Origin: Hirsutella rhossiliensis
Lineage: Eukaryota > Ascomycota > Sordariomycetes > Hypocreales > Ophiocordycipitaceae
Direction: 5' to 3'
DNA length: 64,000 nt
Assembly (NCBI RefSeq): GCF_020360975.1
Contig: NW_025408672.1
Location: 2,232,001 to 2,296,000 of the forward strand
Part shown: positions 1 through 13,152 of the stretch, in pieces
Layout of the letters: each line of letters begins with the position of its first letter
Position numbering within the stretch: position 1 is the stretch's first letter
Notes under the pieces: model-generated
What the model was told of the DNA's origin: nothing
What the model saw: only the letters and a program-made list of their open reading frames with translations
Databases searched by the model: none
Position numbers and translations under genes: made by a program

Positions 1-647
1 ATCCTACTACTAAATAAAGATAAAGATAAAGGGATTCTATAAGAAGAATAAGCCGAAATCCTATTAACTCTTTACTAGTTTAAAGATACTTTCTTAGCTA
101 ATAAATCTAACCTACTACTAGCTAGAAAAGGAATAGATTACTTAATTAATTTAATCCTTAATATAAAACCCCTTTATAGACCGATTTACCTTTTATTATA
201 AAAGGAACTCTAAGTATTACGCGACTAGATCTAAGACGCGATAAAAAGGAAAATAATCTAGGAGTTAAAGAGCCTAGCTAAGGCGCTTATCCTTTTCGTT
301 CTAAAAAAGGTTAGTACCTTATAGCTATATATAGACTACTAAGGACTTAACTAGGTTATATAAAAGAATCGGTACCTTTTACCCCTTATTTTAAAGATTA
401 TTAACTACTATTAAAGAGCTAAGTATTTTTCTAAGATTAATATACGGAATATATATTAACGTATTTAAATTTAAGAAAGAGATAAATAAAAGACCGCTTT
501 CTAAATATATTATAGATATTTTAAATACCTAGTAATACCTTTTAGACTTACTAACGTACTAGCTACGTTTTAGAGCTATATCTATTAAGCGCTTAAGGGG
601 CTTATAAATATAATCTATATAGTCTACCTTAACGATATCCTTATATA
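1..647 (+). pseudogene. C1 pol, reverse transcriptase N-terminal part (RIPped)
   Basis: Conceptual translation shows the Gypsy RT fingers and palm: a region resembling ILFVKK...IDYRGLN near 290-350, a TAF/FQ segment near 550, and the active-site box near 622-645. The box reads VYLNDIL; the usual YLDD has become YLND at codon 631-633 through a TpG to TpA change (GAC to AAC). Stop codons sit where Gln or Trp is expected. The reading frame is cut at 647 by a pogo insertion and resumes at 2503. Confidence 0.8.
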
Positions 648-2500
648 AGTTAGTACCCTTAGCTTCCGGCACCCCTTACTTCTAGCACCCTTTATAGTAC
701 TAAGGTAGGTATATTCTAAACGTAATTAAAGCCGTATTTTAATATCACGATAATTAAATTTGGTGTTTCTAGCTACTCTAGCTACTAGCTATTATAAAGA
801 GCTTTAAATCCTACGTTCTAATTAGCTATAGCGGCGGCAGCCGGCTTAAGCATGCGCTCGAGCTATTTCTTTATCTTTATAACTTATTTAATCTATATAA
901 ACCGCTTATTAAGGTCCTAAGGGACCTTTTTCTATTTTTAAGGCCGTAAACGATATAATTAATACTCTAGCTACTATATTCGAAGTTAGGAGGCTATAAG
1001 CTACTAATTTTACTTATTAAGGCTACGGCTAACCTTACTAAAGAGTAGTCGGATCGTACGGTTAACTTAACCGCGGTTTTCTAGCCCTATAATAAAGCGA
1101 CGGACTTCTTATAATCGTTTAGGCGTTTTAAGGGCATTATAAATAGCTAGGGTACTAGAATTCTTTCTTTTTAACGGCGTTAACGGCGTTAACAGCTATA
1201 GTAAGACGAACTAGCTTAGTAAGGGCTTTACTATATTAACTAGCTATAGTCCTAACCTACGCTACCCGCCCTTAATATTCTTTTTAGTTAGACCGGCCTA
1301 CTAGGCTTAATAATATACTTAAAGGAAGGTAGCTTTACTAATTAGCGCTATATCGTCGAAAGATATAATTTTTTTAAGTTAACGTCGGTAGGTAGCCTTA
1401 ATCGGCGAGAAAACTAAGATATTAAGAGGTTAGAGGATATAGGAGGAGCGTGCTAGTAGAAAAAGAAGATAAATACGATTCTTAAAGTATTTATATATAA
1501 AATCGTCGGTCTAATAGCTCCTATAGCTATTAACGATAAGGAGAACGTTCCCTTATAGGTAGCGCTTTATTTAGGGGATAAATACCTACTTACGCTATTA
1601 AATAGCGATAGAATCGCTTGTCTAGCCCTTTAAGGAAGTAACGAAGTCTTAATCCTTTAGAAAATCGAGTTTATTAGGGAACTATTACTATTAAAGGTCC
1701 TAGCCCTTAAAGATTATAAGGGGGGTTAAGGCCTAGCCCGTTATAGAAACGTATTTAACGATTATAGTCTAATATCGCGATCTAAGCCGCTTCTTAATAG
1801 CCTCCTTCTTCTCTAAGCTCCCTAGTACTAGCCCGTTATAGCTAAGGCCCTCGAGGATACCTATTTCGTCTATATTAAAGTATGATTCTAGTAGGATTGC
1901 CTATATAGCTAGCAGCTTAAGTAATTAGAACTATTCCTTAATCCCGCTAATAAAAGCGCTATTAATATAGGCAGAATTAAGAGATTTACCTTTAATCGTA
2001 CTAATCTCTATATTTCGGGCTAAAAAGCTCGAAACCTAGTGTTTTCTAAGTAAGCGGGGGTCTTTACTAGCTACGATAATACGGCCGGCGAATTCCCTAA
2101 GTTAATAATGCGTTAGAGGCAGCCTAAGGGCCGCTTAGGTAAGAACCTATTTATAAAGGTGTTTTTCCTACTCTCGACTAAGCCTTTAAGATGCCTCTTT
2201 TACCTCCTTTATAGGTAGGGCTCCTTTAAGACGCGTTTAAAGGGTTGTTCTTAGAATACCTTACTTACGACTAGCTTAGAGCTAAGGTATACTATTATTA
2301 ATAGCTTCGAGCGCTTCTTAGAGCTGGTTTTCGGTATATTTAGAAAGATAAGGCATCGCTAATTTAAATAATATTTATTTTATAATTATTAAATAAGAGA
2401 TATATAAGAAAACGCGGTTATAATATAGTAGGTAGTTAACGTAATAGTAATATAGGGAGGTACTAAAAGTAAGGGGTGCCGGAAGCTAGGGGTGCTAACT
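648..2500 (-). mobile_element. pogo/Fot-like DNA transposon in C1 RT, TA target duplication
   Basis: The 1,853-bp insert has terminal inverted repeats of about 42 bp. The left end reads AGTTAGTACCCTTAGC, and the reverse complement of the right end reads AGTTAGCACCCCTAGC; mismatches are C/T transitions. It is flanked by TA at 646-647 and 2501-2502. Removing the insert and one TA rejoins the RT frame as ILIYFKIREEY, as expected for Gypsy RT downstream of YLDD, which proves the boundaries. The minus strand carries a RIPped transposase with a pogo-type first catalytic block (NIDEIGI, around 1855-1890). TA duplications and this block place it in the Tc1/mariner-pogo superfamily. Confidence 0.88.
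950..2260 (-). pseudogene. pogo-type transposase relic
   Basis: Read on the minus strand, a region near 1855-1890 gives FNIDEIGILEG followed by NGLV. This matches the first DDE aspartate block of fungal pogo/Fot transposases. Upstream (about 2010-2090) is a segment like NTRFRAFKPE, in the place of the CENP-B type helix-turn-helix region. Many stops arise from CpA/TpG loss, and no start codon survives. The limits are approximate and set by the inverted repeats. The remaining catalytic residues were not located. Confidence 0.6.
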
Positions 2501-2502
2501 TA

Positions 2503-4032
2503 CTTTAAGATAAGAGAAGAATATACTAAATACTTAGGATAAGTAATAGAAAAGCTAAGGGCTATAGAGCTTTATATAAAACTATTAAAGTATACCTTTT
2601 ATTAATAGTTAGTTAAGTTCCTTAGGTTTATTTTATCTATTAATAAGGTATCGATAGACCCTTAATAGGTAGAGGTAATAGCTTAATAGCTTAAACCTAT
2701 AACCTACTATAATATTTAGGTTTTCCTTAGGTTCTATAATTTTTACTAACGATTTATATATAGGTACTTTAGAGTTATAGCGCCCTTAACTATACTATTA
2801 AAGGGGAGTAAGAATAGGAAGAAGCTAAAGAAAGTAGAGCTAAACCTTACTAAATAGGTAGCGTTTTAAGCTCTTAAGGATACTTTTTAAGGAGCCCTAC
2901 TCCTTTAATATTATAATCTAGAAAGATATATTTATATCGAAAAAGATATATCGTAATTCGCGATAGTAGGAATTATCTCTTAACTTAATAATAAAGGGTA
3001 TTATTATCCGATCGTATTTTAGTTAAAGAAGTTTACTAGAGCTAAACTTAATTATAGTATTTTAGACTAAGAACTATTCGCTATTATTAAGTTATTTAAA
3101 TACTAGCGATATTACGATAAAGGGGTAGTATATAAAGTAAAGGTATTATCGGACTACTATAACCTTTAAACGTTTATATACTAGACCTCCTTAAATAAGA
3201 GGTAAGTAAGATAGTATATATATTTAATACTATTTAACTTTATAATTAAGTATTATATAGGTAAATTAAACCTAGCGGACGCGCTATTAAGAATACCTAG
3301 AAATAAAGGTAAGGGGCCCTTATCTATAGAACTATTACTAAAGCTATAAGCGAAGCTAGCTACTATTAATACTATATCTATATAAAGGAATAATAAGGCG
3401 TTTTTATAAGTAAAGAGATACTTAACCTTAAGTTAATATAAGCGTAGTAAAGCGCCTTTATATAAGGAAAATATATAAGCTTATTTATAGTAAAACTATA
3501 ATAATTTAAGCGCGAGACCTAAACGATTAGCTAATTAAGCTAAAGAGAGAGCTAGTTATAAATAGTTACTCTTAAGGAAGACCGCTAAAAAAGCGGCCTA
3601 CTATATAAAGGTTTATATAGTAAAAGTTCTAGAACTATTACTAGAGTTACTAAAACGTACTTAGTCGGTTAATATAGTAATTAGTAAGCTAAAGGAGATT
3701 AAAAACTTCTTAAAAAGGAAGGGTTTTTAGTTAGTATACTTAAATAGACTACTATTATAAAAGGGTTATATTATAGTACCTTTAAAAGTAGCCTTATAAT
3801 AAGAGCTAATATAGCTCTTTTATAATAATCTATTAATAAGATACTTTAGCTCTTAATATACTAGTAAACTACTAGTAAGGAACTTCTATTAAGATAGAAT
3901 AATAAAAAACGTAAATAAATATATCTAGTTATACCTAGTATATTAAGGTATAGTATCTAAGAGGTATCGCCCTTATAGTACTATATAATCGTTACTATAT
4001 CTTATATAACTATAAGAAGAATTATTAATAGA
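2503..4032 (+). pseudogene. C1 pol: RT C-terminal part, RNase H, integrase zinc domain
   Basis: The frame resumes at 2503 after the pogo insert. It gives REEYTKYL, then a thumb region with FLRFILS, RNase H (segment like DASQFAIVGIISQL near 2950, with Asp and Gln codons altered) and LNYSILDQELFAI. From about 3780 it reads an integrase H2C2-type zinc region ending in QGI..KRYRPY near 3945-3975. The integrase core starts with ELLIDFI at 4020-4037 and is cut by B1, then resumes at 13608. All lesions seen are RIP-type. Confidence 0.75.
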
Positions 4033-4037
4033 CTTTA

Positions 4038-4487
4038 TATAACAACTAGTATTATTCCTAAGGGATAAACCTATCGAGGGGTTTATATTAGTAGATATAA
4101 TAAAGCGTGGTCTAAGCAATAATAAGTATATTACGTTAGTAATAAGTTAAAGGTCGTAGACCGTAGACTATAACTAGGTAATTAGAATTAGAGATAGAAT
4201 TATAATAAAGATCTATATTAAAAGCTAGAGAGCTATCTATCTAAAGGAGTAAAAGTAGGTAGCTATATATACTTATAGAGACTATCCTTAGATTATAGGC
4301 CTAGCTATAATCCCTAACGTTAGATCGTATAGAGCGTAGTAATCCTATTAATCCTAGATTACTTAGATCTCTACGATCCCCTCGATCCTATATCTATTAG
4401 ATAGTCGTGCTAACTATTTATCCGTTAGACTATATTATATACTTAACGCGGTCGACCGTTAGCGGCCTAGTAGCTATAGTCGTAATA
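4038..4487 (-). repeat. B1 3' LTR
   Basis: This 450-bp LTR is nearly identical to 13153-13602 apart from C/T and G/A transitions. Its ends read TATAAC...GTAATA, consistent with a TG...CA pair altered by RIP. In the coding orientation the purine tract lies immediately upstream. The U5-like half also matches the B2 LTR (29556-30025), but the U3-like half does not. Confidence 0.9.
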
Positions 4488-4629
4488 TAATATCTCCCCT
4501 CCTTTTAGTCTTATCTATAAGACCTACTATAGCTACCTTAGCCGCTATATATAAATATACCCTTATCGCGTTATACGTAAGTATATCGTTCTTTATTTCT
4601 TTATCCTTTTAGGATATACTACTAATAGT

Positions 4630-5300
4630 ATATCTAGTTATATACTAAAAAATCGTTCCCGAAAAGCCTTTAAGCGCGCTACTCTTACTAAATATATCGA
4701 CTTAAGTAGAGATCCTACTAATATACTATGTACTCGATACTTTAAGGCAAAGAAGATAAATTATTAGATAGCCGAAAATTCTTCGCGCTATAATAATTAT
4801 ATTACTAGTAGTCGTCCCTATTATAATAGTGTTTTAGTAGCCTCTTCTTATAAGTGTTTTCTAATTCTTTCTATATATAGTAGCTAACGTATTTCTTCTA
4901 GTAACTAAATTATTAGCGGAGTAGTATAGGCTATATTCTAAAGAGGAGGAAGCTAGAGAAGCCTTATTAGAGCTTTAGGTATAGCTTACGAACCTTTAGT
5001 CGTAAATATCTATCGCCGTTAATCGTTTAGCTCGTATCTAGAAGATTTAGAATTATATAAAGGAAAAGAGTTCTAAGTTATTTCGTCGTAGTATTTAAGA
5101 AGTAGATACCGAGGATAGCGTTTTACCTACGCTTAATATATATAAGTATTAAGTAGTAAATAATTTATAATCGTTAGGTATTCCTAATAAGGCAAATTAG
5201 TCCTTATTCGGTATTAGTAAGGAGTTTATAGATCTTAGTCCTTTAATCCCTCTTAAACCTTCTAGTAAAATTATCGAAGTAGAGAGCTATAGTAGGTTAA
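4630..5300 (+). pseudogene. Antisense spliced zinc-cluster gene of B1 (relic)
   Basis: This gene runs opposite to B1 gag-pol, between the chromodomain and the 3' LTR, and its 3' end converges on or slightly overlaps the pol end. Exon 1 starts at an ATA (probably ATG before RIP) near 4630. It carries six cluster positions at codons 4729 (TGT kept), 4738, 4762, 4789, 4798 and 4819. The last five are now TAC/TAT (Tyr), the RIP product of TGY, giving CX2CX7CX8CX2CX6C. That is close to the Zn2Cys6 consensus. A 52-nt intron (4850-4901) has donor ATAAGT (GTAAGT before RIP), branch-like GCTAAC and acceptor CTAG. Its length explains the frame change. Exon 2 opens LTKLLAE and continues into a Glu/Leu-rich helical stretch (EEEAREALLEL), a possible coiled coil. 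Stops are TAG/TAA at probable Gln codons. Function as a DNA-binding regulator is inference. Confidence 0.65.
4850..4901 (+). other. Predicted 52-nt intron in B1 antisense gene
   Basis: The donor ATAAGTG is GTAAGTG with one TpG to TpA change. A branch-like GCTAACG and acceptor TTCTAG follow. Removing 52 nt moves the frame from 1 to 2, exactly where the open translation switches. An intron of almost the same length and with the same signals lies at the equivalent place in B2 (29156-29206). Confidence 0.65.
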
Positions 5301-8300
5301 GTACTTAAGTAGTTCTTAGGTATTTTCCTTTAGTCTATATCCCTTCTACTTAATAAGGTATTCTTATTACTAACCTTATTTTCTTATATCTAGTATTTAT
5401 TCTACTTTATATTCTTAATTATCGTTAACTTTAATTTTTTCTTATAGTTTAGCGTTTTATAGCGCTAGTTTTAATAATAAGATATAAAATATTAGGTATA
5501 TCCGTATTATTATTAGTAGCGAAAGTTTATAGTTAACTTTTAAAATAGTTTTCTTAACCTTAAATAGTCTAAGTTTCTTAAAATCTGTTTTATTACTTAG
5601 TTGTTTTATTTTAATATTTCGTCGTACGAGGTAGACTATATCTCCCTCTTAAAAGATTAGTCCCTATAATCTTTTCCGATTATAGTAAGTAGATATTTAT
5701 TCTCTAATAAATTAAAGTTCTTATTATATTTCTTTATATAATTTTTATAGCTAATCTACTTATAGTATTGCTCGTTCTACTTATAGTCCTTATTAAGTAA
5801 CCTTAAATACTTCTAGGTTATATCTATAATTAGCGTATACTAGTAAGAGCTTAGTTATTTCTATAACTAAGCTATTATAAGCTAGTTATACTATTAGTAG
5901 CTATTTAACTTAATCGTTTTATTCGTAGCTAATATAGTATTATAAATATTATTTAAGCGTTTAATTAAGTCGTTCTATTTATCTATCTATTTATAGGTAA
6001 TAAGCTATACTAAGCTTATATTTTATCCTTAATTATACTATAAGAGCTTACTAAAACTTAACTATAAACGTACTTCCTTTATTAAAGATAATCTCGTTTA
6101 ATAGTCTATAATTACTAATAATAGTTTATAGGAATATATATACTAGCTCTTTTATATTACTTACTTCTTTATATAGTAAAAAGTATCTATACTTCGTTAA
6201 TCTATTAGTAATAATAAATATACTATTATACTTAATATTAGTTATAGGTTCTTTTAATAGTAGTAGCTTTATAATATAGTTAAAAGCTATCGAATCCTAT
6301 AGTTTCTCTAGTACTAATAGCGGTTATAATTCTCTATATAGTTTATATCGTTTAGCTTTACTTCGTATATAAAGTTTATATTCTTTAATAACTTATTATA
6401 CTACTTCTTTAAGCTATAGGGAGTTATATTATCGTTTAATCTATTCTATTATTCTTTAGATTCCTTAGTATTTATATATTAGATATTCGTATATATCTTA
6501 TATAACTTTATCTTATAATTCTAGTAGTATCTAGATTTTATTTTTATATATTAGAACTTTTAAATATTCTATATTATATCCGTTTAGTACTTCGTATTCT
6601 TTTATCTATTTTAGGATCTTTTAATATATTAAGTTATTAGGTTATACTTTAAATATTATATTTAGCTATTATTACTAGTAGTTCCTATTTTCGTTGATTT
6701 CTAGGAGCTATCCTTTCGCTATAAGTGCCCCTATATTATAGTTACTTCGTCGACTAAGGGTATTAGCTCGACCGTTTTCTATTCCTTTTCTATAGATTAT
6801 TTTATAGTCGAATTTTAATAAGTATTCGGCCTATTAGATCTATCGTACGTTTAACTATTATATTATTATAAAGTATAAAATATTCTTATAATCTATATAG
6901 ACCTTAACTTTATACTTACTTTTAAGAAGGTAGTATTAAAATTCCTTAAAAGCTTAAATAATTATAAGGAATTCTTTATCGTAGATAGGGTAATTAAGTT
7001 CTACGCTATATAGCTTTTTCGAATAGAATATAATCGGTCGTAGTCTTTCTTTATTATCTTTTTATCCGATTTATACTCCTAGAGTAAAGTTTAATATATC
7101 GGTTTTAAGTTCGATTTATTATTTTAGATTAAAGGTAGTTAAGACTAGTTCTTATATAATCGTAGTTTTAATATATTTAAAAGCTTCGTTAGCTTTATCG
7201 TCCTATATAAATTCTTTTTCCTTTTTCGTTAAGTTATATAATAGTACTATAATCTTTCCGAAATCTTTAATAAATCGTTAGTAGTAATTTATAAATCCTA
7301 GGAAGCTTTATATATCCTTAACGTTCTTTAGCGTTAGCTATTTTTTAACTAAGTTAATCTTATTTTATTATATTTATATCTCTCTTAATAAGATCGTATT
7401 TTTAAGGAAGTCTACTTCTTATATAGAACTTACTTTTCTTTAGTTTAACTAGTAACTTTATATTCTAAAGTACGCGGAGTACCTTATAAACGTATTTCTT
7501 ATATTCTTTTAGGGTATCTAAGAAGAATAAGATATTATCTAGGTATACTACTATAAAGATATCTAAGTATTTATATAGGATATTATTAATTATCCGTTAA
7601 AAGGTAGCTAGTATATTTATAAGTCTAAATAGTATTACTAGATATTTAAATAGTTTAAATTTCGTCCTAAAGGCTATTATCTATTTATATCCCTTTTTTA
7701 TATATATTAAGTTATATACGCTTTTAATGTTAAGGGCTATAAACTATTTTTTATTATATAGTTAATCTTATAGTTTTAATATAAGCGGTAATAGTATTCG
7801 GTCTATTATTATAATATTATTTAAGTATCTATAGTTAATAACTAGTTATAGCTTACTATTTTTCTTTAAAATAAATATAACTAGGTAGCTTACTTTAGAT
7901 ATTAACGTTTATATATATCCTTTTATAGATTCTTATTAAGGTAGTCGTATAGCGTTTATAGTTACTTTTCGTTTAAGTTATAGATCTTATAGAATACTAG
8001 CGTTATTCTATCCTTAAGATAAATTTTATAGTCTTATTAGTTATATTTAAGTAACCTTATCTTAAGTTCTTCCTTAAAGAGTTTATTATATTTCTAGTAT
8101 TTTAAGGGGATATTCTTTATTCTATCTTATAGGCTTTATTCTTTCTTTTAAGAGCTAGTTTCTCTTAACTTAAGCTCTTTATTAATTTATTTAAGGTCTT
8201 TTCTTAGAGTAGTAATAACTCTTTAGATCTTTATATTATATCCTTTTTTTTATTTATATTAGATACTAAGTTATATAGCTATATTAGTTAGTATATAGGT

Positions 8301-11200
8301 CTTATTAGTTAATTTTATTATATCTACTAGTTTAGTTACTATTTTCGTTTATATTACTAAAGCCTATAATAATTTACTTAAATAGTTATCTTTTTTATTT
8401 TATTTAGTAGCTAAGTTATAGTAAAATTTTACTTTCTTTTAAATCTACTAGTCCTAGAAACTTATATCTTTATTTTAATATAGCTAGCTAGTTTTTTAGT
8501 TATTTAATAGGTTGCTCTCCTATAGCTATAAAAGTCTTAATATAAGGTTATATTCTTTAATATCTATAATATTAAAGTTAACTTATTCGTCGTAGCCTTA
8601 GATATTAATATTAAGGTAATTAATCTTTATATTAATAATTCCGTTATTATAGTTAAAGGCCTCTCCTTTAATATTCGTAAGTTTATATAGATCTTTCTTA
8701 TATCTTTATATAAGTTAGTAACGATTAATAACTCTAAGTAAAATATAATTACTTATCGCGCTATAATTTAAAAGTATATATATATAATATCCTATAATTT
8801 AAATATTTAATACTATTTAGTTACTATAGCTTACCGTTACTATATATAAGGTCCTTAGATCTTATTATATCGTGCTAGTTTATAGCCCTTTTATAAATAG
8901 TATACCTTATTTTTTACTTAGTCTTTATTTATTTTATTTAGGTATTCTTCTTTAATTTATTATTAATATCGTTTCTTTATATTTCTATTATATAGTATTA
9001 TATTAAGGCTTAAAAGACTAATTTCCTATAACTAATTAAAGATTTCTTATTTCTTAATATTATATTATCTATATTATACTACTTTATAGTTAATTATATA
9101 CTATACTTTATAATTCTATTTAAAGTCTACTTCTTATATATAGAACTTACTTTTCTTTAGTTTAACTAATAACTTTATATTTTAAAGTACGCGGAGTACC
9201 TTATAGATATATTCCTTATATTCTTCTAAGGTATCTAAGAAGATTAAGATATTATCTAGGTATACTACTATAAAGATATCTAAGTATTTACGTAGGATAT
9301 TATTAATTATCTATTAAAAGGTAGCTAGTATATTTATAAGTCTAAATAGTATTACTAGATATTTAAATAGTCCGAATTTCGTTTTAAAGGCTATTATTTA
9401 TTTATATTCCTTTTTTATACGTATTAAGTTATAGGCGCCTTTAAGGTTAAAGGCTATAAACTATTTTTTACTATATAGTCGATCTCGTAGTTCTAATATA
9501 AGCGGTAATAGTATTCGGTCCTTTATTATAATATCGTTTAAGCGTCTATAGTTAATAACTAGTTATAGTTTACCGTTTTTCTTTAAAATAAATATAACTA
9601 GGTGGCCTACTTTAGATATTAACGTTTATATATATCCCTTTTATAGATTCTCGTTAAGGTAGTTATATAGCGTTTATAGTTACTTTTCGTTTAGGTTATA
9701 AATCTTATAGAACGTCGGCGTTATTCTATCCTTAAGATAAATTTTATAGTCTTATTAGCTATATTTAAGTAACCCTATCTTAAGTTCTTCCTTAAAGAGT
9801 TTATTATATTTCCGGTATTCTTAGGGGATATTCTTTATTCTATCTTATAGGCTTTATTCTTTCTTTTAAGAGCTAGTTTCTCTTAACTTAAGCTCTTTAT
9901 TAATTTATTTAAGGTCTTTCCTTAAAGTAGCAATAACTCTTTAGATCTTTATATTATATCCTTTATTTTATTTATATTAGATACTAGGTTATATAGCCGT
10001 GTTAGTTAGTATATAGGTCTTATTAGTCGATTTTATTATATCCGCTAGTTCGGTTACTATTTTCGTTTATATTACTAAAGCCCGTAATAATTTACTTAAA
10101 CGGTTATCCTTTTTATCCTATTTAATAGCTAAATTATCGTAAAATTTTACTTTCTTCTAAATCTACTAGTCCTAAAAACTTATCTCTTCGTTTTAATATA
10201 GCTAGCTAGTTTTCTAGTTAATTAGTAGGTTACTCTCCTATAGCTATAGAAGCCCTAATATAAGGTCGTATTCTTTAATATCTATAATATCGAAGTTAAC
10301 TTATTCGTCGTAGCCTTAGATATTAATATTAAGGTAATTAATCTCTATATTAATAATTCCGTTATTATAGTTAAAGGCCTTTCCTTTAATATTCGTAAGT
10401 TTATATAGATCTATCTTATATCTTTATATAAGTTAGTAACGATTAACGACTTTAGGTAAAACGTAATTACTTATCGCGCTATAATCTAAAAGTATATATA
10501 TATAATATCCCGCGATTTAAATATCTAATACTATTTAGTTACTATAGCTTACCGTTACTATATATAGGGTTCTTAGATCTTATTATATCGTGCTAGTTTA
10601 TAGCCCTTTTATAGATAGCGTACCTTATTTTTTACCTAGTCCTTATTTATTTTATTTAGGTATTCTTCTTCGATTTATTATTAATATTATTTCTTTATAT
10701 TTTCGTCGCGTAGTATTATATCGGGGCTTAAGAGACTAATTTCTTATAGCTAATTAAAGATTTCTTATTTCTTAACGCTATATCGTTTATATTATACTAC
10801 TTCGTAGTTAATTATATACCGTGCTTTATAATTCTATTTATTTTTATACTAAAGATTAAGTTTTCGTTCTATATCTTTTTATTTTACGCGTAGTTTATCT
10901 ACGTTAATTTTTCCTTAGTCGAATATAGCTTATAGCCTTTATACGTACTACTAGTAATCTTTTAATATACCGTTATATTATTTATACTATACTTATACTT
11001 TTTTATATTTATAAACTCTATAGTTTAAGTATATATATTTATTATAATCTTCTTTGTTATATTTAATTCGTTATATAAGTCTTTAAAAGATTAATAGTTC
11101 GGATTCCTTAAAGCGAGTAGCGTTATACTATTTCTTTATTTTAGTATATTTATAGATTTTATATATCTTTAAAAGGTATCTCGTTAATAAACCGTAATTA
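5290..11200 (-). pseudogene. B1 pol (protease-RT-RNase H-integrase-chromodomain), with internal duplication
   Basis: On the minus strand the RT box appears twice, at 7531-7548 and 9248-9265, both as VYLDNIL with the second Asp changed to Asn (GAT to AAT, RIP-type). The region 9123-10840 is repeated at 7408-9122, so the protease/RT part is present twice before the frame continues into RNase H. Integrase follows (segment like IITNRLTKYRYFLLYKE near 6190) and then a C-terminal chromodomain (segment like EYKVEQILDIRK with YLIK, about 5290-5425). The chromodomain defines a chromovirus. Stops from lost CpA/TpG occur throughout. Confidence 0.75.
7408..10840. repeat. Tandem duplication of about 1.72 kb inside B1 pol
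   Basis: Unit 1 (7408-9122) and unit 2 (9123-10840) align end to end, starting AAGTCTACTTCTTATATA and ending ATTCTATTTA. They differ by scattered C/T or G/A transitions and a very small indel. Each holds one copy of the mutated RT box. There is no spacer. This is an internal duplication rather than a nested insertion, since no LTRs, inverted repeats or target duplications bound it. Confidence 0.85.
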
Positions 11201-13100
11201 TCGCGGCATTTAAGTAGCGTGCTATAATCGGGTTCTAATAATATAACTTAGTCGTCTAGGTAGCGTTAATCGATTTTCTAGTAATCTAGTTTTATACTTA
11301 GGTAGGGTTTCGAAAGTACTTATCCCTTAAACCTAACTAAGAAGGCGTTATATTATACCTTTATCTAGAAGTATATTATATAATCTAGGTAGACGTATAA
11401 TATCTATAAAATATACTTATAGTACTTATAAGTAAGTAGTATTTATAGATCGTCTTTAAATTCTCCTTATAGTTACTATTCTTATTATAAAGCTATAAAG
11501 GTATCGACTACGGCGATAGCTATAGCGTAGTCTCCTCTATATAGTACCGTTAATATCGAATTAATATAGCTTACTAGTTTTCTATAAGAATTTAAAGCGT
11601 TTATTAGGTTCTAATTTTAAGTATTTCTTTAAATTCTTTAAAGTATAGAGCGTGTTCTCTAATCGTAGTATTCTCCCTTAGTAGCGAGGGTAGTAGTATA
11701 AGTTCGTTCTTATCTTTTATTTCTCTAAGTATTTCTTATTTTTTAGAGCTTATATCGTCGATACTTCGTTATTCCTCTTTAGGTAGTTATCTAAGTTTTA
11801 TAAGTATAAGGGCTATATCTATATCTTCTTTATTATATTATTTATAGACTGCCTATTATTATTATCGATTTTTATTTTATATATCTTCCTAGAATTATTT
11901 ACCGTTCTTCCTAATCTAGTTTTAAGAGACTCCTTTAAGATAAGAGTATTTTAGTTCTACGAATTTAACTTATTTCTATATTTTAAGATCCCTTTATTAT
12001 ATTATTATAAGGGTCTTCTTTAATAGCTTTAAGAACTATCCGGTACTATTCTTATCGCTTAAGTATACTATATATTCGTCGTCGTAGTATATAGTCTAAC
12101 TAAGGAGTTTATACTTTAGTTCCTATCTATTAATAGCGTTTAAGTATTTCTTACCTTTTAAGGCTAGTACTTAGTAGGTTTTCTTCTCCTTATAAGGTTA
12201 TCTATATTCTTTAAAGTAATATCTATATTTCCTATAGTTAAAATACTTTCTTTTACTTTTCTATATTATATTTAGATCTATCCTACTTAGGTTAGTTATA
12301 TAAGCGTAGGTAATAGGAGTTTCGCGCTTTTTTTTATAGTTAGCGCGTCGGTTAAAATTATTCCTATAAGAAGGGTTTTAGTTTCCTCTTCCTTATTTCC
12401 TTTTTTAGCGTCGCGTATACTATCTATCGTTAATTTATACTACTATAGCGATATAGTTTAAGAGGCCGTTAGGTCGATCTTCCTTATAGAGTTCGTCCTT
12501 AACTTCTTCCTTAAGTCTATTATAGAATCGCGATATAAGGGGTTCGTCGTCTTATTTAAGTTTTAAGGTAACTTAATAGAATTTAGTAGTATAGTTTAAT
12601 ACTAAGGTCCTTTATTAAAGTTCTCGAAGTTTCTATTTAGCTTCTCGTTCTTCGTTGGTTATTTTAAATACCTTAGTAATAGCTTCTTCGAATCCTTAGA
12701 AACTAGTAAAGACTTTATCTATTTTACTATTTCGTTATACTAGTTAGTTATCGAGATAGTCCCTTATAATAGGTCTAAACTAAGCGAGTGCTGTTTTAGA
12801 TAAATAATTTCCTACGTAGAGTACCTTTTTAACTAGGTTTAAAAGTTTCGTTAAGTAGAACCGGTAGTAGGCCTTAAGTTAAGTAAGAAAGTCTTAAAGA
12901 GTACTATAAGTACCGTCGAATAGTCTTAGCTACTTTAGTTTAACTGCTTCTCTAAGGTCCCTAACTTATCTATTACCTCCTCCGTTCTTAAGTAACTATA
13001 CCTTATATCGAAGGGTAATAATCTCGCGTATTATATCCTAAGGCGATATAGTAGCTCTAGAGTTAGTTAATCTAGCTTACTATATAGGTATATTAATAGT
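11200..13100 (-). pseudogene. B1 gag relic
   Basis: Minus-strand sequence between the 5' LTR and protease. A CCHC-type zinc knuckle can be read at about 12202-12250 (pattern YFNYRKYRYYFKEY), where Tyr replaces Cys and His as expected from RIP of TGY and CAY. The rest is too degraded for finer domain calls, and the limits are approximate. Confidence 0.55.
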
Positions 13101-13152
13101 TACGATATTACTTAAAGTAACGCGGTATTATATTAAATAAGAGCTTTTAACG

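Noticed and set aside
7408..10840. The duplication as two nested elements
   Set aside because: No LTR, inverted repeat or target duplication bounds either unit, and the units abut directly.
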